Virus record (IMG/VR): IMGVR_UViG_3300021960_000324
Span: 1 to 30,996 of that record
Strand: one strand, 5' to 3'
Origin: a virus
DNA length: 30,996 nt
Shown here: positions 1 to 9,400 of the stretch, in pieces
How the letters are laid out: every line of letters begins with the position of its first letter
How positions within the stretch are numbered: position 1 is the stretch's first letter
Made by a program: the position numbers and the translations under genes
The notes under the pieces: generated by a model
The model's input: only the letters and a program-made list of their open reading frames with translations
What the model was told of the DNA's origin: nothing
Database searches by the model: none

Positions 1-1
1 T

Positions 2-223
2 AAATCAGCTGCTAAGTCTATTGGACAAAGTAGATTAGGTCAAATGAATGCTACTGGTGCTGGTGGTATGGGTAACGTACAATTTAATATTGTTAACAAT
101 GGCGAACCAAAGTCAGCAGAACAGCAAGGTGCACCTAAAATTGATACAGATAAAATTGTTATTGATGTTGTTATGCGTGATTTAAAATCTAACGGACCTA
201 TTAGACAAGCCATGAGAAATTGA
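2..223 (+). CDS. Tail tape measure protein, C-terminal end (partial)
   Basis: The open frame enters from the left edge and stops with TGA at 221-223, giving the last 73 residues of a larger protein. The tail end reads ...IDVVMRDLKSNGPIRQAMRN, a pattern typical of the C-terminus of lambda gpH-type tape measure proteins, which set tail length and are ejected with the DNA. The low-complexity Gly/Asn stretch before it fits. Position supports the call: it lies directly upstream of M-, L-, K-, I- and J-like genes, as in lambda. Only the end is visible, so length and upstream domains cannot be judged. Confidence 0.7.
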   Translation, partial: KSAAKSIGQSRLGQMNATGAGGMGNVQFNIVNNGEPKSAEQQGAPKIDTDKIVIDVVMRDLKSNGPIRQAMRN

Positions 224-237
224 TAAGGAAATAAACT

Positions 238-1854
238 ATGAGTACCGCTACTTACCCTGATGATGCTATAGCCCCTATAACAGCTTTTTCTGTTATAGGT
301 GCTATTACATATAATAATACAAGTACTACTAGAGAATTTGCGTTACCTAGTACTGTTACTAATAAAGGAGAAGTTACTGCTTTTCAAGAAGGAGTCTTAC
401 AGTCTACTAGTTCTTATAGTTTAGCAGCTGGTGGTGATTCTATTACTTTTTTAATAGCTCCCAATGCTACTCAATTAATAATAAAAACTATATCATTTCC
501 TAGTACATTTCGAGTACTTAGAAAATTCCCTAAAGTAGTTGGTCAAGACTATGCTAGTGCTACTGTAACTGTAAATGGTAATAACTTTACCCTTAATGGT
601 ATAACAGAATCTTTTTCACTTCCTGCAGGTGTCAATGTAACATCTAGTAGTGACTTTATGGTATATGTTAGTGGTATCTTTCAACAAGAATCTGCTTATA
701 GTTTTCCTTCTACAGCTTTAGGCAGTAATGGTATAGATATAGGCGATAACAGCGCTGTTAAACTTTTAACTAATTTTGCTTCTAACTTAACAGATATAAG
801 TCCTTCTCCACATACCGTAGCTATAAACTCAGGATCTGCTACATTTAGTGCAAGTAATGTAGTACTAGATGCTACTAAATATATAAGCACAGCTTCTAGT
901 GATGACTTTGCTGTGGGAGAAGAAACTTCTTTTACTATTGATACTATAGTAACACCTGATTCAGGTGCTAGTATGAGTGCAAACCAAACTTTATTATCTC
1001 GTTTTCAAAATTCTTCTAACTACTATATGTTAAGAACTGTTGGTACAAATTCTAACGTAGGATTCGTGGTAAATCATGAAGGAACAATGACAGAAGTATA
1101 TGGAGGTAACTGTAATGGAGGAACCACCTATAATGTAGCGGTATCCTATGATAAAGTAACTTCTAGACTTCGTTTATATGTACAAAATTCTTTAGTAGGT
1201 AATGTAGCATATACTCCTAGTGTTAATAAATTTTCTTCTGGTCCTTTAGTTATAGGAGCTAATGCTGCAGTAGCTGGAGGATCTGCTGCGAGTCAAGAAC
1301 GTTTTAAAGGTAAAATGGAATATATGCGTTTAGCAAAAGTAGCTAAACTTAGAGATGCTACTGCACCTGGTCAAGCTTTTCCTACTACTGCTACTGTTAT
1401 AGGAGGAGCGCCTTTAGGCGCTTCAGATATTGCAGATACTTTATCTGTGCGAGTATTTGATGCAGAAGTTACAGAAACTGATAGATTTAATTCTATGGCA
1501 GATAGAAAACCTGATGCGGGTTTTTCTACTGAGAAAGTGTTCGGTGTAGAAACTTTTACTTCTCAAGCTGGTTATGAAAAAAGAAGATTACAGTCTAGAA
1601 GACCTCTTCGTAGTTATAAATTACAGTATACTAATATTACAGGAGTAGAAAGAACTGCTATTGAGAATTTTTATAATGCTAGAAGTGGAACATTTGAATC
1701 TTTTAGTTTTGACTTGTCACATTTAAATGAGAGTGGTATAATAACTACAAGATTTGATGGAGCTTTAGCTATAACTCAAGTTTTATCTGCAGGAACAGCT
1801 TTGACAGAGAATTTTTTTACTGTGAGTTTTAATTTGAAAGAGACATTTGACTAA
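238..1854 (+). CDS. Distal tail protein, lambda gpM-like C-terminus with an internal LamG-like domain
   Basis: The protein has 538 residues, about five times lambda gpM. Residues about 415-538 resemble gpM/DUF2460-type tail proteins: a start like 'KVFGVETFTSQAGYEKRR', then 'IENFYNARSGTFESFSFD', and a beta-rich end. Residues about 190-375 look like a concanavalin-type (LamG) jelly roll, with 'SFTIDTIVTP', 'YNVAVSYDK' and 'RLRLYVQNSLVG' strands and a closing 'FKGKMEYMRLAKVA'. Residues 1-180 contain two small beta modules of the 'vxLNGvxQ' type. The gene follows the tape measure stop after a good ribosome site (AAGGAA), and its stop overlaps the next ATG. Probable role: tail-tip assembly with an added surface-exposed binding domain. 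The gpM assignment rests on pattern and position; the LamG call is moderately secure. Confidence 0.65.
   Translation: MSTATYPDDAIAPITAFSVIGAITYNNTSTTREFALPSTVTNKGEVTAFQEGVLQSTSSYSLAAGGDSITFLIAPNATQLIIKTISFPSTFRVLRKFPKVVGQDYASATVTVNGNNFTLNGITESFSLPAGVNVTSSSDFMVYVSGIFQQESAYSFPSTALGSNGIDIGDNSAVKLLTNFASNLTDISPSPHTVAINSGSATFSASNVVLDATKYISTASSDDFAVGEETSFTIDTIVTPDSGASMSANQTLLSRFQNSSNYYMLRTVGTNSNVGFVVNHEGTMTEVYGGNCNGGTTYNVAVSYDKVTSRLRLYVQNSLVGNVAYTPSVNKFSSGPLVIGANAAVAGGSAASQERFKGKMEYMRLAKVAKLRDATAPGQAFPTTATVIGGAPLGASDIADTLSVRVFDAEVTETDRFNSMADRKPDAGFSTEKVFGVETFTSQAGYEKRRLQSRRPLRSYKLQYTNITGVERTAIENFYNARSGTFESFSFDLSHLNESGIITTRFDGALAITQVLSAGTALTENFFTVSFNLKETFD
268..305. repeat. Inverted repeat (hairpin) at the start of the M-like gene
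   Basis: Arms 268-283 and 290-305 pair over 16 positions with one mismatch (273/300); the inner 10 base pairs are perfect. The loop is six bases (CTTTTT). It lies about 30 bases inside the M-like coding sequence. No T-run follows on either strand, so it is not a standard terminator. It may affect mRNA stability or translation, or only reflect coding. Confidence 0.6.
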
Positions 1855-3428
1855 TGAGTGCTAGAAACTACGATGTAATTTTAACTGTTGCCGATGCTGG
1901 ACCTTTTGTACCTGGTAACTCTATTGTAGGATCTGCCAGTGGGACCGTAGGTTTTATAGCTAATGTTAATGTAACTACTGATCAATTAAAAATTAAATTA
2001 AATAATGTACTGCAAGAATTTCATACTAATGAAACTATACAATCTAAATCAGCTGTGATAAGTAAAAATGCTAATGGAGCATTAAATACTCTTTCTGTAC
2101 CGTTTCAGTCAAATGTATGGTCTAGTGAACAAATTACAGGTAGTACTACTATTTCTTCACAGGCTCCTAGCCCATTTATAGCAGCAAAAAATGCATTTAC
2201 ACAAAATCCTATAGTAAGGTTATATGAAATATATTATCCAGGAGAGTGGTTTCCTACCACTCCTGAAGGTAATCCTACTAATGATGGAGAGGGTAGGGCT
2301 TGGCCCACTAATTTTCCTATAAAATTTGCAGATGTAGCAGGAGATTTAGTTTCTGATTTACAATATAATGTAACTTATGATGGAGATTCATATATACCTT
2401 TTCCTGTAGATATATCTAGTATTAGTCAAGCAACTGATGGCCAAATTAATGAACTTACTTTAACAGTATTTAATGTAGACAATATTATATCAGCAATAGT
2501 TGAAGATCCATATATTGTAGGTAATAATATTAGTAATTCTTGTGTAGCTAATGTTAATGGTATACCTTGTCACGGTATTGATCCTAGAACTATTAACTTT
2601 ACTCCTGCACAAGTAGGTAATGCTGGAGAAATTGCTTTTGATACCTTAACTAGAGCAAGAGCTAATAATTTACTTTATAGTGCTACTATAGAAGGAACCT
2701 ATGGACAATCTAATGCCTCCTATACTAAAGATCAGACAGAACTTACTAATGGAACTTGGCAAGACTTAAAAACTGATTCTAGAGATCTATCAGGGGCTGT
2801 AGTTAATATTAAAACTACTTTTGCTAATTTTTTAGATGTATGGCCCGAACATAGTTCCATTAAATATCTTACAGGAAATGTTATAGAAGTTTATAATGCT
2901 ATGCCTTATAGAGTAGGAGACTCTGTAAAGTCCATAAAAGGATCTACTAATGCCTCTGTAGTAAGTATAGAAGAAAATAGATTTTTATTCTTATCAAATC
3001 CTTTAGAGTCAAATACTGCTGTAGGAGATGAAGTTTATATTATTAATGATGATGTAGATACAGAATCTTATATAGAAGATAGATTTAAAATAGATCAATT
3101 AGAAGAATTAGGACCACAAGTAGCATCCTTTAATTTAGTTACTTGGTTGCAATATTTTAAACAAGTAACTCCCAGACGTAAATATTATAAAAATACCTGT
3201 CAATGGCAATACAAAGGTGAAGAGTGTCAATATCCTGGTCCTGCAGGTGGTACTATACCTGGTACTACTCTTACTGCTAATAATAATCCTATTGGTGTTG
3301 ATAACACAACTGCATCTGGACCTGAAGGTGATATATGTGGTAAGAATATATTAGCTTGTACTATTAGAAATAATTCTATACACTTTGGAGGCTTCCCTGC
3401 AACAGGACGTACAATTCCCAAACAATAA
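1854..3428 (+). CDS. Minor tail protein, lambda gpL-like, with four conserved Cys
   Basis: The protein has 524 residues, against about 232 for lambda gpL. Two regions support the call: 'FPIKFADVAGDLVSDLQYNVTYDG' near residues 155-180, and the C-terminal gpL signature with Cys449, Cys458, Cys495 and Cys502 followed by 'HFGGFPATGR'. In lambda gpL-type proteins these Cys are thought to bind an iron-sulphur cluster. The protein would join the tail-tip hub between the M- and J-like proteins. Much of the extra length lies at the N-terminus (about 1-110), a beta-rich region, and in an insert at about 335-410. The start ATG overlaps the previous stop (TAATG). The last 44 bases are shared with the most upstream possible start of the radical SAM gene that follows. 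Confidence 0.8.
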   Translation: MSARNYDVILTVADAGPFVPGNSIVGSASGTVGFIANVNVTTDQLKIKLNNVLQEFHTNETIQSKSAVISKNANGALNTLSVPFQSNVWSSEQITGSTTISSQAPSPFIAAKNAFTQNPIVRLYEIYYPGEWFPTTPEGNPTNDGEGRAWPTNFPIKFADVAGDLVSDLQYNVTYDGDSYIPFPVDISSISQATDGQINELTLTVFNVDNIISAIVEDPYIVGNNISNSCVANVNGIPCHGIDPRTINFTPAQVGNAGEIAFDTLTRARANNLLYSATIEGTYGQSNASYTKDQTELTNGTWQDLKTDSRDLSGAVVNIKTTFANFLDVWPEHSSIKYLTGNVIEVYNAMPYRVGDSVKSIKGSTNASVVSIEENRFLFLSNPLESNTAVGDEVYIINDDVDTESYIEDRFKIDQLEELGPQVASFNLVTWLQYFKQVTPRRKYYKNTCQWQYKGEECQYPGPAGGTIPGTTLTANNNPIGVDNTTASGPEGDICGKNILACTIRNNSIHFGGFPATGRTIPKQ

Positions 3429-4596
3429 AATTAAAGGTTGTATACTTCCTTGGATGCATATTTTTGGAGGATTAACTGGTAATTTTTATTTATGCTGTCA
3501 TGCACAATTTCAAACAGATACTACTATAGTAGGAACCTATGATCAATCCTTAGGTGATATATGGAATAGTGCTCAATATAAAAAAACACGTTTAGATTTT
3601 TTGAAAAATAAAATACCTACAGAATGTATAAAAGCATGTTATGATAAAGAAAAACAAGGTAGTGGTAGTAACAGATTACAAGTAAATAAACGATTTGCTA
3701 AAGATGTATATCTACAATCTCAAACTAATGAAGATGGAAGTTTAGATAATAAACCTACTTATCTAGATATTAGGTTTGGTAATCTGTGTAACTTTAAATG
3801 TAGAATGTGTGGTCCTGATGCCTCTACTAGTTGGTATAAAGATACTTTAGAAACAGGTTGGTCTAAAACTATGGACTACTATACTGATAATGAAAACTTT
3901 TGGGCAGATGTTCCACAATTTATTCCTGATCTAGAAGAAGTATATTTTGCAGGGGGTGAACCTTTTATACAAGAAGGTCACTATAAGATGCTTACATTAC
4001 TTATAGAATCTGGTTATGCTAAAAATATACACCTAAGTTATAATACAAATTTAAGTTATCATAAATTTAAAAAATATAATCTTCCCGAACTATGGGGTAA
4101 CTTTAAAAAAGTGTCTTTATGGCCTAGTGTAGATGGCTATGGAAGTCGCGTAGAGTATTCTAGGAAGGGATTATCCTGGTCTAAATTTGAAAAACATGCT
4201 ATTATGTTTAAAGACAATATAACTACTATAAGTGCAGTTATAAGTATATATAGTATAACATCTATGCCTGATTTAATACTATGGTGTAAACGTAATAATT
4301 TTTATTTCTACGGTACAACTTTGATAGAGCCTATATATCAAAAAGTTACTTGCCTACCTAAAGAGTCTAAACAAGATGTAATACAACTTTATAAAAAATT
4401 TACTACAGAGTATAAAGCACTTTTAAGTCTACATGATCTAGAACAAATTAAGAGCTGGCTATCTTTTATGGTTAGTACTGATGATTCTTATTTACTACCT
4501 GAATTTAAAAAAGAAACTGAAAGACTAGATATACTACGTAAAGAATCCTTTACAGATACCTTTCCGGAGTTTTGCTCATGGTACAAAAATATTTAG
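3385..4596 (+). CDS. Radical SAM enzyme with N-terminal Cys-rich (twitch/SPASM-like) domain
   Basis: The core is C135-x3-C139-x2-C142, the radical SAM [4Fe-4S] motif, followed by 'FAGGEP' at 188-193, which helps bind SAM. An N-terminal section begins 'GCILPWMHIFGG' and carries Cys19, Cys37, Cys38, Cys81 and Cys85, like the auxiliary-cluster (twitch/SPASM) domain of peptide-modifying radical SAM enzymes, but here placed before the core. The start is unclear: the given one is a TTG inside the L gene, a CTG at 3397 has GGAGG five bases upstream, and the first in-frame ATG (3454) would remove Cys19. The enzyme sits between L- and K-like tail genes. The substrate is unknown; a tail or virion peptide is a reasonable inference. 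Confidence 0.85.
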   Translation: MEASLQQDVQFPNNKIKGCILPWMHIFGGLTGNFYLCCHAQFQTDTTIVGTYDQSLGDIWNSAQYKKTRLDFLKNKIPTECIKACYDKEKQGSGSNRLQVNKRFAKDVYLQSQTNEDGSLDNKPTYLDIRFGNLCNFKCRMCGPDASTSWYKDTLETGWSKTMDYYTDNENFWADVPQFIPDLEEVYFAGGEPFIQEGHYKMLTLLIESGYAKNIHLSYNTNLSYHKFKKYNLPELWGNFKKVSLWPSVDGYGSRVEYSRKGLSWSKFEKHAIMFKDNITTISAVISIYSITSMPDLILWCKRNNFYFYGTTLIEPIYQKVTCLPKESKQDVIQLYKKFTTEYKALLSLHDLEQIKSWLSFMVSTDDSYLLPEFKKETERLDILRKESFTDTFPEFCSWYKNI

Positions 4597-4970
4597 GTTT
4601 ATATCACTCATATGAAGATATAAATTGTATAACACTAATTAAAAATTTCTATTTTTTAGAATTGAATTTACAATTCTCTTTACCAGATTACCCTGTTTCT
4701 AGACACTGGATTAAACAATTTACTACAACTAGTATAGATAGTTGGGCAGCTCAATGTGCTAAAAAAGTAAGTTTGACAAACGCTAAAGATTATGATGTAA
4801 TAGCATTTAAGTCAGAAAAAACAAATTTAATAATACATTTTGGTATGTACTTAATGCCTTCCAAAATGTTACACATCGAAGAAGGGGGAATTTCGCGTGT
4901 GGAGACTCTATCAGATTATTGGATAGAAAGTATACATTCGATTTATAGACATGACAGCTTGGTATCATAA
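4578..4970 (+). CDS. NlpC/P60-like peptidase, first of two (gpK C-domain equivalent)
   Basis: The protein has 130 residues. 'INCITLIKNFYFLELNLQFSLP' resembles the NlpC/P60 nucleophile region (Cys17), and 'DYDVIAFK' followed by 'IIHFGMYLMPSKMLHI' matches the strand carrying the catalytic His (His87). The end 'LSDYWIESIHSIYRH' also fits the family. These enzymes cut cell-wall peptides; in lambda gpK the domain is joined to a JAMM domain. The usual Asp before the nucleophile is Asn here, so activity is uncertain. I chose ATG 4578 because CCGGAGT lies seven bases upstream; an in-frame TTG at 4572 is less likely. The gene overlaps the radical SAM gene before it and the second NlpC-like gene after it. 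Confidence 0.6.
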   Translation: MVQKYLGLYHSYEDINCITLIKNFYFLELNLQFSLPDYPVSRHWIKQFTTTSIDSWAAQCAKKVSLTNAKDYDVIAFKSEKTNLIIHFGMYLMPSKMLHIEEGGISRVETLSDYWIESIHSIYRHDSLVS

Positions 4971-5376
4971 ATACAAAGATTTTCCGTATTTACATTTAGG
5001 TAATAATACAGAAACAGGGATTGACTGCTTTAATCTCTGTAAATATGTATATCTACATGAATTAAATATAGACATTCCTTACACTACAGATCATTTTTGT
5101 AAAATAGTAGACGAAGATTGGTATAGTAAAACTCAAGAAAGACTCTTTGAAATAAATGCAAATGAAAAGACTGGGTGGAGAAGAGTTAGAGAACCTAAAC
5201 CTTATGATATAATAACTATGAGTCTAGGATCTACTAATGTTACAAATCATTGTGCATTGTATGTTGATAGGAATAAAATCTTACAAACTATGATTAAGCA
5301 TAAAAGCTGGGTCTCTATTTATGGAAATTACTATAAACAATATACTACGGGGGTGTATAGATGGAAAGATTTATAA
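4951..5376 (+). CDS. NlpC/P60 family peptidase, second of two
   Basis: The protein has 141 residues. 'YLHLGNNTETGIDCFNLCKYVY' gives the nucleophile Cys26 preceded by Asp25, and 'KPYDIITMSLGS...TNHCALYV' gives the His strand (His100). The last part, 'YKQYTTGVYRWK', matches the end of NlpC/P60 tail peptidases. This copy keeps the classical DC pair, so it is the better candidate for the active cell-wall peptidase of the tail tip. It overlaps the first NlpC-like gene by 20 bases and the JAMM gene by 16, which suggests coupled translation. The two copies are strongly diverged from each other. Confidence 0.7.
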   Translation: MTAWYHKYKDFPYLHLGNNTETGIDCFNLCKYVYLHELNIDIPYTTDHFCKIVDEDWYSKTQERLFEINANEKTGWRRVREPKPYDIITMSLGSTNVTNHCALYVDRNKILQTMIKHKSWVSIYGNYYKQYTTGVYRWKDL

Positions 5377-5732
5377 AATTAAAAGAAGATATGAATGCGC
5401 ATTCAATGTTAGAGTACCCTAAAGAGTGCGTAGGTATCATAACTAAAGACTTTATTTATATTCCTTGTACAAACGTATCTCCCATGCCTAAACAAACTTT
5501 TATATTAGACCCTGCAGATTTAGTTAGAAATGACGAGAATATATGGGGCATATTTCATTCACATCCTGGAGACGAAAATCCAATACCCAGTAAAGAAGAT
5601 AAAGTAAGTGCAGCTTTTCAGGAATATAAATTTTTAGTAGGATTTAATAATAAATTTTATATATACTGGCTAGACCACGATATAGACGCACTCATATTTG
5701 ATGAGTTTAAGGAAGAAAATCTTGTTAATTAA
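5361..5732 (+). CDS. JAB1/MPN (JAMM) metallopeptidase, gpK N-domain equivalent
   Basis: The protein has 123 residues with a full JAMM zinc motif: Glu22 ('PKECVGII'), His66 and His68 in 'FHSHPGD', Ser77 and Asp80 in 'PSKED'. In lambda this domain is the N-terminal half of tail assembly protein gpK; here it is a stand-alone gene placed after the two NlpC-like genes, so the order is reversed relative to lambda. It presumably acts in tail-tip assembly or processing. Its start lies within the end of the previous gene, and its end overlaps the I-like gene. Confidence 0.85.
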   Translation: MERFIKLKEDMNAHSMLEYPKECVGIITKDFIYIPCTNVSPMPKQTFILDPADLVRNDENIWGIFHSHPGDENPIPSKEDKVSAAFQEYKFLVGFNNKFYIYWLDHDIDALIFDEFKEENLVN

Positions 5733-6465
5733 TCTTAAAATACATTCAGCTTATAATAAATTCTTTGATGAAAAAACATATACTTTTGAAGCTTATGTAG
5801 CTACTGATATTATATTATATCTTAAAGGTATACATCCTAAATTTGCTAAATATATGACTCAGATACTTTCTGGAGAATCTGAAGAGGCTTTTTCTCTACT
5901 TGATAGTAACTTAAAAGAAATATCTGAAGATATGTTAGAAGTTAAAAAATTTAAAGATGGAGATACTGTACACTTAGTCCCTAATATATCAGGTGGGGGC
6001 GGTAAACGTTTTAGAAATATGCTTTTATTTATGGCACTTGTTGTAGCAGCTCCTTATGCTATAGCTGCCCTGCAAACTTCTGCTGCAGTAGCATCTGCAT
6101 CAGCTTCTATGGCAGGTACAACAGCAGTTACTACTGGTGGTGCTACTGTTGTTGCGGGTACTGCTAAAGCAGGTGTTACTGCTATGAGTGTTATGAAAAC
6201 AATAGGACTTAACTTAGCTATATCAGCTATTACATCTATGATGGTTAAGTCTCCTGCAGCAAGATCCAGTAAACAAACAGATTCTACGGTAAGAGAAAAT
6301 GGTATGTTTGGTGGTTTAACTAATAGTTCTACAAGTGGTACTCCTATTGCTTTAATATATGGTTATAATAGAGTTGGCGGTCAATTTTTAAGTGGCTATA
6401 TATCTTCTACATCACATGGTAGCGGTGATCCTATTCAAGTAGGAAACCAGTTTGGGAGTGGGTAA
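5701..6465 (+). CDS. Tail assembly protein, lambda gpI-like
   Basis: The protein has 254 residues. The layout matches lambda gpI: a ubiquitin-like N-terminal half ending 'DGDTVHLVPNISGGGGKR', a long Ala/Gly/Ser-rich hydrophobic middle (about 105-180) and a C-terminal 'GTPIALIYGYNRVGGQFLSGYIS', like the 'PVLYGEMRVGSRVVS' segment of gpI. gpI works with K and J in forming the tail tip. ATG 5701 is the simplest start; TTG 5722, which has AAGGAAG just upstream, is an alternative. The stop overlaps the J-like start by one base. Confidence 0.8.
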   Translation: MSLRKKILLINLKIHSAYNKFFDEKTYTFEAYVATDIILYLKGIHPKFAKYMTQILSGESEEAFSLLDSNLKEISEDMLEVKKFKDGDTVHLVPNISGGGGKRFRNMLLFMALVVAAPYAIAALQTSAAVASASASMAGTTAVTTGGATVVAGTAKAGVTAMSVMKTIGLNLAISAITSMMVKSPAARSSKQTDSTVRENGMFGGLTNSSTSGTPIALIYGYNRVGGQFLSGYISSTSHGSGDPIQVGNQFGSG

Positions 6466-9400
6466 TGGCCTACAGAAATTTTATTAATTATTCTAATACA
6501 TTAGTACCACAAATACAAGGAGCAAAAGGCGGTAAGGGAGGTGGATCAGCACCTCGTGATCCTATAGAAGATCCACAAAGTTTATTTTCTACTGATATTC
6601 TTTTTGTAGTAGTAGGATTAGGAGAAGGTCCTGTATATAGAATTAACTCTAATGGTCCTCAAGATATAGAATTAAGTGATGGATCAATTGATGATCTTAT
6701 TAATATAGATGGCGATGGACAAGAGTCTTTTTCTAAATTTAAAACTCTATCTACTACTGGAACAACTGTACAAGATAGATTAGAGGTATTTGGCGAAACA
6801 ACTATTACTCCTCAAAATTTTGCATCACCAGTAGGATTAAAAAATGGTGGTGCGGGAGTTCCTGCTAATGGTGTAACTTTACAAGAAACTTCTTCTAAAG
6901 ATTGGGATGCTCTAGAATTTGTTTTTCAAATAGGATCACTGCAAAAAATAACAAAAGATGGTGATGTACTAAGACATAGTATATCGGTAGCTATTAGAGT
7001 TTTTGATAGTACTGGTAGTACAGTAATTGCTTCTGGAAGTAGAAATATACATGGTAAAACAACTGCTGCTTTTAAGTTTACTGTAAAGATTAACATACCC
7101 GAAGCTAGTAAAAGTGTAAATGGATATAAATTTACAGTAACAAAAACATCTGGAGATTCTACTAGTTCTGGTACAACTGATGATGTAAGTTTACTAGGTT
7201 GGAATGAGATTGAAAACTCTCCACAAGCATATCCTAGAACAGCACATATAGGTTTTGCTATGAAAGCCAGTAATGAGCATAATGGTATACCTAGATTTAC
7301 TTCTCTAGTAAAGGGGCTAGTACTTAGAGTGCCTTCTAACTATAATCAACCTACTTTAGCTAATGGAGAGATTGACTGGAGACATATAGAAGTTCCTGCT
7401 TCTGGTTCTACTAGTGCAGCGACTGCTGGTTACTATCTACAACAAACAGGAACATCTGTACAAACTAGTTCTACTATAAATTTATATAAAGGTACTTGGG
7501 ATGGAAGTTTTGTTTACTCTTGGTCTCAAAATCCTGTTTGGATTATATATGACATCTTAACTAATAAAACTTATGGTTTAAGTATACCTGAAAAAAATAT
7601 TGATAAATATAGATTTTATCAAATAGCACAATACTGTGATGCTTGTGATTTTACTACTGGTAATTTTTTAGGCGTAGATGGTATAGCTGATGGTTCTTTT
7701 AGAAGTAAACCTAGAAATACTTTTACAAGTGTTAGAGAGAATCAACTTGGATTAGCACAAGGTACAAAAATTAAAGAAAGAAGATTTACTCTAGATATTA
7801 CTATAGCAGATCAAGCTCAATCATTTGATACATTAAATGGTTTAGCTTCTTCTTTTAGAGGAGCATTAATATATGCTCACGGTAAAATTACTCTAGCATG
7901 TGACCTACCTGATGAAACTCCTGTTATGGTGTTTAACGAAACTAACATAAAAGAAAGTAGTTTTATAATAGGAGGAAATAAAGAAAGCGAAATATTAACA
8001 GGAGTTGATGTTAGTTATGTAGACCCTACCAATCATTTTAAAAGAGAAACAGTACGTATTGATCAATTAGGTAGTAATGACGGTATTAGAAAAACAGAAA
8101 TAGAAAATATTATGGCACTTGATCTTGCTGGAGTGACTAGAAGAAGTCAAGCACTCAGATTTGCTCAGTATCAAATAGCTGCTTCTAGATATTTAAAAAG
8201 AACAGCTAATTTTACTACAAGTGTAGATGCTTTACAATTAATTCCTGGAGACGTAATAGCTGTAGCTTTTCAAGCAAGTGGTATAGCTTATGGTTTTGGA
8301 GGAAAAATAGAAAAAAATTCTGCTGTGGCTTCTTCTAATACTAACGTATATCTTGAACATTATACAGTGCCTTCTCTAGCCAGTACTGATTTTACAGCTA
8401 ATACAGGGGCATTAACTTTACGAGTAATTAAAGCAGCTAGTGATAGAATTGATTTATACTTAGTATCAAACACTGCTTTTGCTCTAAGTACTACTGATAA
8501 CGTAACTATAGGTAGTGATAGGGCTACAGTAAATCCTATTAAGAGATTTAATCCTATTACTAAAGTTTGGGATAGTTATACTGCGTTTACTGCTAATAAT
8601 GTACCCCAAAAAGGAGACCTATGGACTTTTGGAGAACTTGTTAAAGAAGATAATAATATATATGGCGCTAAAAGCGATAAACTTTTTAAAGTAACTCAAG
8701 TTGAACGAGAAATGGATACTAATGAAGTTAACATAGCTAGTGTAGAATATATTTCTAATGTATATGTAGACTCTGATACATTTATTGATTATAAACCTAC
8801 TGCGTACACAGATATACAATCTTCTCTTACGGTTCCTCCTGTTCCTGCTTTTACTTTACAAGCTAGTCCTAGACGAAGAGTAGATGGATCAGTTATTATA
8901 GATGCTTTACTAAGAACTAGTACAGAACGTGAAGGTTATGGTATTAGTTATGCAACAGAGTATGAACTTTCTAATCCTTTAGAAAGTACTTTATTAACAA
9001 CTGCTAACTTATCTGGTCTTAATAATCAAAGTATAAGTGTAGAACATTCTAATGTATTAGTAGGCGAAATTAATCCTGCTACTTTATCAGGTAAGAATGG
9101 TTTTACTAGTGGTGTAGGAGAAATAAAATTATTATGTACTGATGTTAATGTTGTAGATACAGCTAGTGGAACTACTACTGGTAATATAGAATTAACTGTA
9201 CAAGGTTTTGGTCAAGTATTCGATGAAAATTTTCAATCTAATATACTAGATGCAAATGATGATAGTGTTTTTGGTACTTTAAAAGGTACGGATAATATTA
9301 CTATACCTATCAATGAAAAAACTGAACAACAAAGCGCTATAAATTTTGTAGGTTTTGCTGGTATTGTTACAGCTCTTAGTCAACCTATTGTAGGATTTAC

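Noticed and set aside
8619-8819. Antisense open frames within the J-like and other + strand genes
   Set aside because: Low-complexity Ile/Tyr/Ser-rich translations typical of reverse reading of AT-rich coding DNA, with no ribosome sites or family features.
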